Of a stretch of 64,000 bases of DNA, positions 27,401-37,100 are shown in pieces. The notes beneath the pieces were generated by a model. It was not told the DNA's origin and did no database searches. It saw nothing but the letters and a program-made list of their open reading frames with translations. How positions within the stretch are numbered: the stretch's first letter is position 1; every line of letters starts with the position of its first letter. Origin of the DNA: Blautia coccoides (lineage in GTDB: Bacteria > Bacillota > Clostridia > Lachnospirales > Lachnospiraceae); NCBI RefSeq assembly GCF_034355335.1, contig NZ_CP136422.1:3878501-3942500 (forward strand). The letters run 5' to 3'. A program made the position numbers and the translations under genes.

Positions 27401-27667
27401 ATCCTCAAGAAACTGCAGGAGGGCCGCCCCAACATCTATGATGCCATGGTAAACGGCGAAGTGGATCTAATCGTAAACTCCCCTGCCGGAAAGCAGAGCA
27501 AATACGATGACTCTTACCTGAGAAAAACAGCCATCAACAAGAAAATACCTTACCTTACCACTATGTCCGCAGCTCTGGCAAGCGCCAAAGGTATTGCCGC
27601 TGTGATCCGTAAGGAAAACGGCTCCCTGAAATCCCTTCAGGAATATCATAAGAGTCTGGAACAGTAA
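24446..27667 (+). CDS. carB: Carbamoyl phosphate synthase, large subunit
   Basis: This 1,073-residue synthetase makes carbamoyl phosphate from bicarbonate, ATP and ammonia for pyrimidine and arginine synthesis. Two homologous ATP-grasp halves are visible ([25 protein letters not shown] at the start, [22 protein letters not shown] near residue 555), and the C-terminal MGS-like regulatory domain runs from about residue 930. The small glutaminase subunit (carA) that supplies ammonia is not adjacent in the window. A GGAGG site precedes ATG. The DMT exporter gene follows by 15 bases. Confidence 0.97.
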   Translation: [1073 protein letters not shown]

Positions 27668-27682
27668 AAAGGAGCTTCCTAC

Positions 27683-28627
27683 ATGACAGCGAAACAATCC
27701 AAGAATTTTCTGCTCCTGTTCACCGCTGCGGTCATCTGGGGTGTTGCCTTTGTGGCACAGAGCGTAGGCATGGACTATGTAGGTCCTTATACCTTCAATA
27801 TGGTAAGGACACTGCTGGGCGGGCTGGTCCTCATCCCCTGTATTTTCCTTCTGGGCAGAAAAAATGCCCGGAAGGACGGCAAAAAGGATCAGCCGTCAAA
27901 AGCGCTGGACCGTCCCCGTGATCTGATGATCGGCGGCGGCCTGTGCGGTATCATGCTTTTTATTTCCACCTCCCTTCAGCAAGTGGGTATTCAGTATACT
28001 ACCGTGGGCAAGGCGGGATTTATCACAGCTTTGTATATCATCATTGTGCCTATACTGGGAATCTTCCTGAAGAAAAAGCCGGGACTGCGTATCTGGATCA
28101 GCGTGGTAATCGCACTGGCAGGTCTGTATCTTCTGTGTATGACAGGAAGCCTTTCCCTGAGCAAAGGTGACTTTCTCATTTTGATCTGCTCCTTTTGTTT
28201 TTCTATCCATATAATGGTTGTAGACCACTTTTCAGAGAAGGTCAGCGGAACCAAGCTCTCCTGTATCCAGTTCTTCGTAACTGCCGTACTGTCTGCGATT
28301 CCCATGTTTCTGTTGGAAACGCCGCGTATGAGCAATATTTTACAGGCATGGCTCCCTATTCTCTATGCAGGGATACTGTCCTGCGGGGTGGCCTACACCT
28401 TCCAGATCATCGGTCAGAAAGGCTGTGACCCCACAATCGCCTCCCTGATCCTGAGTCTGGAATCCGTGGTCTCTGTTCTGGCAGGATGGGTGATCCTTCA
28501 CCAGAACCTGTCGGCAAAGGAGATCACCGGCTGTGTGCTCATGTTCGCTGCCATCATTCTGGCGCAGGTCAGCCCTAAAAAGCAGGGGACAGCAGCAGGC
28601 ACTCTGGAAGGGGAAACGGTGCGCTGA
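27683..28627 (+). CDS. EamA/DMT superfamily transporter
   Basis: This 314-residue integral membrane protein has about ten helices in two EamA repeats (LLLFTAAVIWGVAFVAQSVG at the start; PILYAGILSCGVAYTFQIIGQ in the second half). DMT carriers export or exchange small metabolites such as amino acids; the substrate is unknown here. AGGAG lies upstream of ATG, 15 bases after carB, so it is probably read with it. A strong hairpin follows. Confidence 0.92.
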   Translation: MTAKQSKNFLLLFTAAVIWGVAFVAQSVGMDYVGPYTFNMVRTLLGGLVLIPCIFLLGRKNARKDGKKDQPSKALDRPRDLMIGGGLCGIMLFISTSLQQVGIQYTTVGKAGFITALYIIIVPILGIFLKKKPGLRIWISVVIALAGLYLLCMTGSLSLSKGDFLILICSFCFSIHIMVVDHFSEKVSGTKLSCIQFFVTAVLSAIPMFLLETPRMSNILQAWLPILYAGILSCGVAYTFQIIGQKGCDPTIASLILSLESVVSVLAGWVILHQNLSAKEITGCVLMFAAIILAQVSPKKQGTAAGTLEGETVR

Positions 28628-28692
28628 ACCTGGCAGATAAATCAGAAAAGATACAATATTATTATTCTTACAAAAAAGATGCCGGCATCCAG

Positions 28693-28728
28693 GAGGGCAC
28701 TGAAAAATCATGGTTTTTCAGTGCCCTC
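28693..28728. terminator. Strong hairpin between convergent genes
   Basis: GAGGGCACTGAAAAA and TTTTTCAGTGCCCTC form a perfect 15-base stem closed by a six-base loop, nested in an outer imperfect stem (AAAAGATG...CATCTTTT). It separates the carB-DMT unit from the converging cyclase-HAD unit and can serve both. Confidence 0.8.
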
Positions 28729-28816
28729 GCATCCAGCCGACATCTTTTATTAACATGTATTGTTCATAAGTCCGATAACCGTTCCATATCTTCACAGTCA
28801 CAGACAAAAATCCTAT

Positions 28817-29398
28817 TTACACATCCAGAAGCACCGGCCGCACCGGTGAACCATCCAAATCTGCCATTTTCATGGGCTGGGCAGCCAAAAAATATGTCCC
28901 TTCCGGCACTGCTCCAAGTACAAGCCCCTCTAAGATCACAATCTCCGCTCCCAGCAGTATCCTGTGTATCTCCTTCTGGGTATCCGGGTTTCCCACAGTC
29001 TGGTCCTCCACTCCCATAAGATCCAGCTCTGCCTCGGCACACACATCTGCAGCACCCGGTGTCAGCAGGATGTCTCCTTTCAGAAGCAGCTTTTTTGTCC
29101 CGTCAGCGAGGAGCCGTTCCATGTCCTCTGCCTGCACAGTGCCTGTGATACTCACGACCTTGCACATTCCCATACATTTTTCCAGAGGGATCCTGTCCAC
29201 TCCATGCGTTCCCTGACAAAAGTGCTTTGGGGCATCCAGATGTGTCCCGCTATGGCTTCCCATGGTGAGCACTGTCAGATTACAGGCATCGCCCTTTTCT
29301 ATTTGATAATAGGGCGTTTTTCCCGGTACCGGGTCACCCGGATACGATGGAGTCGAAAAAAGCTCTTTTCCTATATCATACATTTTCTTTACTGTCAT
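28817..29398 (-). CDS. Cyclase family protein (kynurenine formamidase-like fold)
   Basis: The 193-residue protein carries the metal-binding signature SHSGTHLDAPKHF (HxGTHxD) of the cyclase/KynB family, metal-dependent amide or ester hydrolases. It begins MYDIGKELFSTPSYPGDPVP, also typical. The natural substrate is unknown; kynurenine formamidase and isatin hydrolase are the studied members. The start overlaps the end of the HAD gene by four bases (ATGA), so the two are translated together. Confidence 0.9.
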   Translation of the reverse strand: MTVKKMYDIGKELFSTPSYPGDPVPGKTPYYQIEKGDACNLTVLTMGSHSGTHLDAPKHFCQGTHGVDRIPLEKCMGMCKVVSITGTVQAEDMERLLADGTKKLLLKGDILLTPGAADVCAEAELDLMGVEDQTVGNPDTQKEIHRILLGAEIVILEGLVLGAVPEGTYFLAAQPMKMADLDGSPVRPVLLDV

Positions 29399-30081
29399 AT
29401 ATTCTCCCTCTTTTCCCTGTGGTCTGTTCCGTTCAGAAGCAGATATTCTTCCAATTCTTTTACACTCTTCACGATCTTGTCCGCTCCCGCTTCTGAAAGC
29501 TCCTCATAACTGCCATATCCGTATGTGACTCCAATACAGGAAATCCCTGCCTGTTGTGCTCCGTATACGTCCTGATTCCTGTCACCGATCATGACGGCTT
29601 CTGCTCTTCTATCCCGGTATCCCAGCCTTTCAAGGATGATCTCAATGACATCTGCCTTGGACATTTTCATCTTATTTGGATCACTGCCCACAATTTGACA
29701 GAAATATTTTTCCAATCCGAAATGTTCAAGGATCTTTTTTACCATGCCATCCGGTTTTGAGGATGCAACCCCCAGGGTGTATCCTTTCTCCCGCAGTGCT
29801 TCCAGCATCTCTTCGATATCCTCATAGGGATGATTTTCAAAAAGACCGGTCACATTATACCGCTCCCGGTAGTAATGGACGCCCTGTACCGCCTCCTCCT
29901 CAGACATTCCGCAGTAGCGCATGAATTGTTCCAGAAGCGGCGGACCTACAAATACCTCCAGAGCCTTTAGATCATCTGCCTCTCTTCCAAGCTTACGCAG
30001 AGCGTACTGGACTGATTTTGTGATTCCCTCCCCGGATGCAGTAAGCGTACCGTCCAGGTCAAACAGCAATACTTGATACAT
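29395..30081 (-). CDS. HAD-family phosphatase (phosphoglycolate phosphatase/5'-nucleotidase type)
   Basis: Motif I is YQVLLFDLDGTLTASGEGI, motif II lies in TLGVASSKPDG, and motif III/IV in VMIGDRNQDVYGAQQAGISCIGVTYGYG. A helical C1 cap lies between. These features match the PGP/PpaX/YjjG-like group of small-molecule phosphatases. I chose ATG 30081 with GGGAGAG about seven bases upstream rather than the open frame eight codons earlier. It is coupled by a four-base overlap to the cyclase family gene. The substrate is unknown. Confidence 0.9.
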   Translation of the reverse strand: MYQVLLFDLDGTLTASGEGITKSVQYALRKLGREADDLKALEVFVGPPLLEQFMRYCGMSEEEAVQGVHYYRERYNVTGLFENHPYEDIEEMLEALREKGYTLGVASSKPDGMVKKILEHFGLEKYFCQIVGSDPNKMKMSKADVIEIILERLGYRDRRAEAVMIGDRNQDVYGAQQAGISCIGVTYGYGSYEELSEAGADKIVKSVKELEEYLLLNGTDHREKRENI

Positions 30082-30308
30082 GTTATTCTCTCCCTTAGCA
30101 GTCATTTGCTGCTGAACACGGTTATCTGATTCAATGCCGTGAACAACAGCTTTATTTTTCCATTATAGACAAAAACCCCCGCAAAAACAAGAACAGGTCA
30201 AAATATTATAGCTTTTTCACCAATTATTGTATGACATTTTCAGGAAAAGCCTTTATACTGGAAGGTAACATAAAAAAATATCAAATGGATCAAGAGAGGT
30301 TTTACATA

Positions 30309-31667
30309 ATGGAAATCGCAGCATCAAGACAATCTACTTTCTATAAAGACATGTTCCGGCTGGCACTGCCTATTGTCATCCAGAACCTGATCACCACAGC
30401 AGTCAGCTCCGCCGATGTGATCATGCTGGGTTGGGTCAGCCAGACTGCCCTGTCAGCCGGTTCTCTGGCAAGTCAGATCATGTTTATCCTGAATCTGGTC
30501 TACTCCGGCATAGCATCCGGGGTTATCATGCTGGCTGCACAGTATTGGGGCAAGCAGGATACCGAGACCATCGAGCGCATCATGGGAATCGGCATGCGTT
30601 TGTCTATCCTCATATCCTCCCTGTTTTTCGTGCTGGCTTGTTTCTTTCCCAGACTGCTCATGCTGATCTTCACTTCCGACCAGGAGCTTATAACCGCAGG
30701 TATTCCATATCTCAGGATCGTGGGTATCTCTTATCTGTTCATGAGCATTTCACAGGTTTACCTGTGCACCATGCGCTCCATTGAGAGGGTCATCTTTGCC
30801 ACAGCCACCAACGCGTCTGCCTTGGGACTGAATATTTTATTGAACGCCGTCTTTATTTTCGGCCTGTTCGGACTTCCCCAAATGGGAATCGTAGGGGTAG
30901 CCATGGCAACCACCATAGCAAGAGGTGTGGAACTGGCCATCTGCCTGCTGGATGCATGTCGTTTTAAAACCATACGTTTCCGGCCGAAGACCATTATAGA
31001 ACGCCATAAACTGCTCTTTCAGGATTTTATCCGCTACTCTATGCCGGCCTTCGGAAATGAAGTTTCCTGGGGTGTGGCCTTCTCCATGTACTCAGTCATC
31101 ATGGGGCACCTGGGAAGCGACATGGTTGCCGCCAATGCAGTGGTCATTGTAGCCAGAAACCTGGGCACAGTGGTATGCTTTGGGCTTGCCAATGCAGGCG
31201 CTATCCTTCTCGGCAAATCCATAGGGGCCGGATTCATGGACACGGTAAAGGAGGATTCCACACGGTTCTGCAAGATCACATTTTTAAGCGGAATTGCGGG
31301 CGGGATCATAATTTTCCTTCTGCGTCCCCTGTTTATGAACATGGCTGACCTGACTCCAACTGCCCAGTCCTATTTGAGCACCATGCTCTATATCAACATG
31401 TACTATGTACTCGGACAGGCCATGAACACCACAGTGATCTGCGGTATCTTCCGCTCCGGCGGGGATTCCCGGTGGGGATTTCTATGTGATTTTATTGATA
31501 TGTGGCTGTTCGCCGTCCCTCTGGGCTTTATCAGCGCCTTTTTGCTGAAGCTCCCGCCTATGTGGGTATATTTTCTCATCTGCCTGGATGAATTTGTCAA
31601 AATGCCTTTTATCTACAAGCACTATAAAAGCTATAAATGGCTTCAGAATATCACCAGGGATTTCTGA
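30309..31667 (+). CDS. MATE family efflux transporter
   Basis: This 453-residue, twelve-helix cation-coupled exporter belongs to the multidrug and toxin extrusion family (LALPIVIQNLITTAVSSADVIMLGWVSQTALSA, and GMRLSILISS after the first loop). The second half repeats the pattern. I chose ATG 30309 (MEIAASRQ) because AGAGAGG is upstream; the frame is open to 30231 without a site. It stands alone. Substrates of such exporters cannot be predicted. Confidence 0.93.
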   Translation: MEIAASRQSTFYKDMFRLALPIVIQNLITTAVSSADVIMLGWVSQTALSAGSLASQIMFILNLVYSGIASGVIMLAAQYWGKQDTETIERIMGIGMRLSILISSLFFVLACFFPRLLMLIFTSDQELITAGIPYLRIVGISYLFMSISQVYLCTMRSIERVIFATATNASALGLNILLNAVFIFGLFGLPQMGIVGVAMATTIARGVELAICLLDACRFKTIRFRPKTIIERHKLLFQDFIRYSMPAFGNEVSWGVAFSMYSVIMGHLGSDMVAANAVVIVARNLGTVVCFGLANAGAILLGKSIGAGFMDTVKEDSTRFCKITFLSGIAGGIIIFLLRPLFMNMADLTPTAQSYLSTMLYINMYYVLGQAMNTTVICGIFRSGGDSRWGFLCDFIDMWLFAVPLGFISAFLLKLPPMWVYFLICLDEFVKMPFIYKHYKSYKWLQNITRDF

Positions 31668-31710
31668 TACATTGTTCTTCCCCAAACAGCCGCCTCCTGT
31701 GTATCGCAAA

Positions 31711-31736
31711 AAGAGAGTCCTGCCTGCAGGATTCTC
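31711..31736 (-). terminator. Terminator after yaaA
   Basis: GAGAGTCCTG and CAGGATTCTC form a stem with one mismatch, and on the minus strand the exit is followed by CTTTTTG. It lies 25 bases beyond the yaaA stop. Confidence 0.6.
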
Positions 31737-31760
31737 CTGCCGGGGAGCGGCGCCTGGGGC

Positions 31761-32501
31761 CTATTTCAGAAAAACCAGTTCCTTGTCAGTGGACCGGGCA
31801 GCATCAAATCCATAACCCAGGCCCGTAAACTCTTTCATCTCATCCGGTTCCGTGATATTCTTTTCAGAGAGCCAGCGCACCATCTCTCCTCTGGCCATCT
31901 TTGCCATAGTCCCCTTTACCTTTACTTTTCCATCTGAAAGCTCTCCGAAAACGCAGGTGACAAAACGCGTTTTCCGGTCTATGTATTTTTCTGCTGCCCT
32001 GCTGTATTCTATTGAAGCCAGATTCAGTAAGAAATCCTCCCCCTCTGCCAACTCCCTGTAAATCCTGTCTCCCCAGAAGGCATATAGATCCTGTGTACTG
32101 CCCATCTTTAATTTTGCCTGCATTTCCAGGCGGTATGGTATCACCCCGTCCATGGGTCTCAGCACCCCGTAAAGCCCTGACAGGATCCTCAGGTGCTCTC
32201 TCACATAATCCCACTGCTCCGCGGAAAATACCTGAGGCGCCATATACTGATACTGGATTCCCTCATAGGACAGAACAGCCGGAGTCACATTGCTGTAAAG
32301 GTCCAGTTCCTTCAGTTTCAGAAAATTTTCTTCGGCGATCTTATCGCTGCACTTCCACAGCTTTTTCAGTTCCCCATAGTCCAGTTCCTTCAGCCTGTTC
32401 CGTAAGGTATCTGCCTCCTTTATAAAGACAGGCACGGTGGTCTCAAAGGGTTCATCTGTATTAATATTCATCTTTTTTGCCGGGGAAATAATTATCTTCA
32501 T
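31761..32501 (-). CDS. yaaA: YaaA family peroxide stress protein
   Basis: The 246-residue cytoplasmic protein begins MKIIISPAKKMN and ends with KVKGTMAKMARGEMVRWL and GLGYGFDAARSTDKELVFLK, all conserved in YaaA (DUF328). E. coli YaaA lowers free iron during peroxide stress and binds DNA; the molecular role in Firmicutes is unproven. The gene is single, with its own terminator. Confidence 0.93.
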   Translation of the reverse strand: MKIIISPAKKMNINTDEPFETTVPVFIKEADTLRNRLKELDYGELKKLWKCSDKIAEENFLKLKELDLYSNVTPAVLSYEGIQYQYMAPQVFSAEQWDYVREHLRILSGLYGVLRPMDGVIPYRLEMQAKLKMGSTQDLYAFWGDRIYRELAEGEDFLLNLASIEYSRAAEKYIDRKTRFVTCVFGELSDGKVKVKGTMAKMARGEMVRWLSEKNITEPDEMKEFTGLGYGFDAARSTDKELVFLK

Positions 32502-32673
32502 ATGCAGTCCTTTCTCTGCAGCCGTTCAGTATTCCACAGTTCGCGGGACAGTGGAATGCTGAACTGTTACAGCTGCTTTTCTCTTCCTGCGAAAAGTTTA
32601 GCATATTCTTTGTTTTTGTGCTATAATGTATTTGCTTTTTTTGTCTGAGAAATATTTACAGGAGATGATAGAA

Positions 32674-33348
32674 ATGATGATAAACGCATTGATCTTTGAT
32701 ATGGACGGGCTGATGTTTGATACTGAACGCCTGATGAAGGCCGGATGGGAGGAAGCCTGCCGTGAAATGGGATTTACCCTGACAGAATACCATCTGAGCC
32801 AGATGCGCGGGGGAACAAGGGAGCGGAGCAGCCGGCTTTTTGAGGAGTGGTTCCACGGAACTGTGGATTACGACCAGGGCCGTGCTATCCGGACAAGATA
32901 TCAGAGAGATCATATAGAAAAATACGGTGTGCCTGTGAAAAAAGGCCTGATGGAACTTCTCACATACCTGAAGGAGCGGAGGATTCCGGCTGCCGTGGCC
33001 ACCTCCACTGCCAGAAAGGAAGCCTCCCGTTACTGGGATATGGCAGGGGTTACCCCCTACCTCACCGCCTCTGTATGCGGAGACGAGGTAACAAAAGGAA
33101 AGCCGGATCCGGAAATCTTTCTGACCGCCGCAAAAAAATTAAAGACACCGCCGGCGCAGTGTCTGGTCCTGGAGGACAGCTTGAACGGCATCCGCGCCGC
33201 CAAAGCCGCAGGCGCCTTATCCTGTATGGTACCGGATCTGACACCTGCAGATGACGGCATCCGTCCGTTCTGTGATATCATATGTGAAGATTTATCCCAG
33301 GTTATCCCTTATCTGGATTCCTGCGGTTCTTCTTTGCAATCTCCATGA
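32674..33348 (+). CDS. HAD-family hydrolase, beta-phosphoglucomutase/phosphatase group
   Basis: Motif I is INALIFDMDGLMFDTERL, the four-helix cap follows, motif II lies in PAAVATSTARKE, motif III is the Lys of EVTKGKPDPEIF and motif IV LVLEDSLNGIRAAKAAG. The layout (224 residues, alpha cap) fits the beta-PGM/GS1-like subgroup. I chose ATG 32674, nine bases after AGGAG. The substrate is unknown. Its 3' end overlaps the convergent Cys-rich gene by 47 bases. Confidence 0.9.
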   Translation: MMINALIFDMDGLMFDTERLMKAGWEEACREMGFTLTEYHLSQMRGGTRERSSRLFEEWFHGTVDYDQGRAIRTRYQRDHIEKYGVPVKKGLMELLTYLKERRIPAAVATSTARKEASRYWDMAGVTPYLTASVCGDEVTKGKPDPEIFLTAAKKLKTPPAQCLVLEDSLNGIRAAKAAGALSCMVPDLTPADDGIRPFCDIICEDLSQVIPYLDSCGSSLQSP

Positions 33349-33604
33349 TTTCGTTGTATTTGCCTGTAATATAGCCAAAATTATCCCTCTTGTGGGGAAG
33401 GCCGCATTTGCTGCAGTCCTTAATGCCCTCTTTTGTGTAATGAAAATTACCTCCGCACTGGTCACCCAGGGCATACAAAGGGCAGTAGCAGAAAAGGCAG
33501 TTAAAATTTTCGGGGTCATTTGTTTTATGGCAGGGAAAGTATTCACAGTCCTTATGGCTGAAAAATGCATACTGCTTCCCTTCCCAATATTTTTCTTCGC
33601 TCAT
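33302..33604 (-). CDS. Cysteine-rich small domain protein
   Basis: This 100-residue protein shows the cysteine-rich small domain (PF04071): HKDCEYFPCHK, NCLFCYCPLYALGDQCGG and DCSKCGLPHKRDNFGYI, about nine cysteines arranged to bind metal (zinc or iron). Family members occur in anaerobes, often next to cobalamin or redox genes; the function is not known. It lies upstream of nothing obvious on its strand and overlaps the end of the HAD gene on the other strand. Confidence 0.88.
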   Translation of the reverse strand: MSEEKYWEGKQYAFFSHKDCEYFPCHKTNDPENFNCLFCYCPLYALGDQCGGNFHYTKEGIKDCSKCGLPHKRDNFGYITGKYNEIMEIAKKNRRNPDKG

Positions 33605-33630
33605 TCTTCTGATCCTTTCTACAAAGCTTA

Positions 33631-33670
33631 AGAAAAGGGAGCGGGATGCCTGCCGCCTCCCGCCCCCCTT
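33631..33670 (-). terminator. Terminator after the bacteriohemerythrin gene
   Basis: AAGGG and GCGGGA pair with TCCCGC and CCCTT in an imperfect GC-rich stem, followed on the minus strand by TTTTCTT. It lies just after the bacteriohemerythrin stop. Confidence 0.6.
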
Positions 33671-33676
33671 ATCCTC

Positions 33677-34099
33677 TTACAGTCTCTCCGGATTGGAGCG
33701 CATAAACTTGTATTCAGCAACGGAACGGTCAAACCCTTTAATATGGTCATATAACCAATCCACCACATTTTTCTCCACCTGTTTTACAAAGTTCTCGGTG
33801 GGTCCTTCCTCTTCCTCCAGCATCTCCTGAAGCTCTTTCACTGCCTGGCGGAATTCATTATGTTTTTCCCTGTGCTTTTCCAGCCCCGGATATGCGATTT
33901 CCTCCTGGAGCTTTTCTTCTGCACTGAAATGAAATTCTGTGTAGTCCAGCAGATAATCCAGCATTTTGACTGCCTTTACCTTACCCTGTCCGTCCTCACA
34001 GCTCTCCAGAAGCTGGTTGATCTTACCGATCAGCTCCTTGTGCTGGGAATCAATCATGTCATTGCCGGTTACCAGTGTCTCATCAAATTCTGCTCTCAT
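33677..34099 (-). CDS. Bacteriohemerythrin
   Basis: The 140-residue four-helix protein has the full di-iron ligand set: MIDSQHKELI, EFHFSAEEKL, KHREKHNEF and DWLYDHIKGFD. Hemerythrins bind oxygen reversibly, and in anaerobes are linked to oxygen sensing, storage or detoxification. It is a stand-alone domain without chemotaxis or cyclase fusion. It follows the large hybrid kinase on the same strand by 67 bases. Confidence 0.94.
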   Translation of the reverse strand: MRAEFDETLVTGNDMIDSQHKELIGKINQLLESCEDGQGKVKAVKMLDYLLDYTEFHFSAEEKLQEEIAYPGLEKHREKHNEFRQAVKELQEMLEEEEGPTENFVKQVEKNVVDWLYDHIKGFDRSVAEYKFMRSNPERL

Positions 34100-34166
34100 T
34101 AATCAATACCTCCTGTGAATTCTATTAACTATCATCTGCATGGCAGATAAGAGTTACCAAAATAAA

Positions 34167-37100
34167 TCATTGTTTTCTGCTGCCTATGACCTTAATCAGC
34201 ATATTCAGCAGTTCCTTAAAGTCTATGGGCTTTGCCAGATGACCGTTCATGCCGCTCTCTATAGACTTTTTCATGTCCTCATCAAAAGCGTTGGCTGTCA
34301 TGGCAATAATGGGTATGGTCCTGGCATCTTCCCTTGGCAGCTTCCGGATCTCTTTTGTGGCCTCCAGGCCGTCCATGACGGGCATACGGATATCCATGAG
34401 GATCGCATCGTAATATCCCGGCTCCTTCTCAGAAAACGCCTTCACGCCCAAAAGCCCGTTGTCCGCCCGCTCCGAACGGATACCATGAAGGTTCAGGATC
34501 GAGCCGGCGATCTCTGCGTTCAGTTCGTTGTCCTCCACCACCAGAACCCTTCTGTCCCGGAGAATATCCATATCCTTTGGAGCTGCCTCTTCCTCTTCCT
34601 GCTTTGTACCATCGCTTAGAACAACCGCAAAGGAGAATTTGCTGCCTTTGCCGGGCTGGCTCTCCAGACTGATCTCACCGTCCATCATCTGCACCAGTTG
34701 ACTGCTGATGGCGAGACCCAGGCCGGTTCCGCCGAATCTGCGCGCTGTACTCTCGCCTGCCTGTTCAAAGGAATGAAAAATCCTCTTCTGATCCTCCGCA
34801 TCGATCCCGATTCCGGTATCCTCCACGGAAAAGGAAATCTCCGTCTTATCCGGTGCTGTCCGGCGCTGCTTCACCGCAAACAGGATATGTCCGTCTTTTC
34901 CCGTGAATTTCAGGGCATTTCCCAGAAGATTGATCAGCACCTGTTTCAGATGCATGGCATCTCCTACCACCCATTTCTGTTCAAAATGAGTCTCTGTGGT
35001 GTAGAGGATCCCCTTCTGGGCAGCCTGAGGAGCGATCAGATCATCAATATTCCTCACCCACTGCTCCAGATCAAAATCCAGCATTTCCAGTTTCATTTTA
35101 CCGCTTTCAATTTTGGACATATCCAGTATATCATTAATCAGCGAAAGAAGATAGTCCGAAGAGGTGCTGATTTTTTCCAGATATGTCTGTACCTTGCGGG
35201 GTACATTTTCATCCTGCATGGCTATTTCCGTCATCCCAATGATCGCATTCATAGGAGTACGGATCTCATGGGACATTCTGGAGAGGAATTCGCTTTTTGC
35301 CCTGCTGGCCTGGTCATAATGTACTTTATTCAGATTGTTCTCTATAATCTTGGCAGACTCCTGAATGTTGCTCTGCTCTTTTTTATCCCACAGAACCGCA
35401 CCTGCCTCTGCCATCAGTGTAATGGAACCTATGTATTTTCCGCCGTCAGTCATGGGAACACTGAAGCCCTGTTTTGTCTCCGGTATCATGAGAAATTTCC
35501 GCTGTTCTTTTGTCATGGTCTGCCCGTTGACTATGGAGACTTCCGTACCGTACTGCTCTGTCAGTGCCTTGAACTCCTCTGCAGTAAAACGCTTCATATC
35601 CTTTTCCTGATGATCTGCTGCGTTTTTATGCCACTGATGGGAAATATAGGCCGTATGGAAATCCCGGTCCACGGAGGTCATCAGAATATCCGTGGCCCCG
35701 TAGTAATGCCCCATCTTCACAAAGAGCACTGCCAAAATGGAATCCATATCTCCGCCTTTGTCAAAGAAATTCAGAGTAAGGGATACCATATTGAGCTGGG
35801 GACCGCTGGTTATGCTGGCTATATCGTTGATCTCTGTCAGCATATTCTCTTTGGTCTGGCTCGGGATTTCCCGATAGAAATACACCCTGCCGTCCTTTTT
35901 CTGCTTTGCAAAGGTCAGGGCACACCGCACCCTGCGCAGAAGCTGGACATATCCCAGATTGGAATTGTTTCTCATACAGGCACCTGCAGACACGTGAATG
36001 CTGAAATCGGCCTCCTGATAAAGCTGCGCGATTGCTCTTCGCACTTCATCTAAAAACACCTCTGTCTGCTCCCTGGTGAATTCTGAGAGCCAGATGAGGA
36101 TCTCATCACCACCCTGCCGCACCAGTATGATTTCCTTTTTCTCTGTCTGCTCCACCTGCTCCTTTTTTGCCAGAAGCAGGCTGCCGATCTCTTCCAGGAT
36201 CACATCCCCGAAGATAAGTCCGTAAGTTTCATTAAGGATCCGGAATTCATCCAAATCCAGAAGCACCATGCTTCCGCTTCCGCCTCTGGCCAGCACTTCC
36301 GTCAGATAACGGCGCCCCTCCCGCTGTGTACGCAGCTTTGTTATAGGGTCCCGCTTTGCCGATTCGATTTCTCTCAGCTCCTGCATCTTCTGCTCATGGA
36401 TATCACGTACGCTGCCGATGATCTTGCTCTTTCTGCCATTTTCATCCTGTATCACTTCACCTTTCAGCAGCCTCCAGCGGTACTCTTCAGTGGACTCCTT
36501 TTTTCCGCGGAACTCCGCATAGATCTCGTCTCCTCTGACAGCAAACGCTTTTTTAAGCTTATGGTAATCTTCACCAAATATATGTTCCTTAAGCAGTTCC
36601 ATATCCTCTGTTATCTTATATCTGACAGCCTGACCGCCACGATCCGGATAGTTGAACAGTTCGATTTCTTCTCTTCCCAGATCATAGGTAAAGAAAATAT
36701 CGTCGCTGCTCTGCAGCGCGATTCTGTAACGCTCCTTCTCCTCTGTCAGGCCTCTCTCTGCCTGTTCCTGACGGCTGGTCAGATTTCTCACAACGTCGTA
36801 AAGCTCATCCACCTCTGACACACCTGACGCCTTAAACTGTTCCAGGCTTTTTCCGGCGCTGCTTCGTATGCACTCTGCCAGACGCCGGATCGGGTCTGTC
36901 ACGTGATTAGCCACCAGATAGGTGCAGATAATTCCGAATACAAGGGCTACCAGGATAGCTGCCAGCACTTTCCACAGGATCTGCCGGCCGATTCCAAAAA
37001 TAGCTTCATTTTTCTGTATACCTACAAGGAACCATTCTTCCTCCTCAAAAGGTGTGTTGGTATTATAAAGATGCAGCTTTTTTGCTGATGCATAGAGTTC

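Noticed and set aside
34698..36053. 451-residue frame opposite the hybrid kinase
   Set aside because: Shadow of the kinase gene; composition rich in Cys/His/Gln as expected for an antisense frame.
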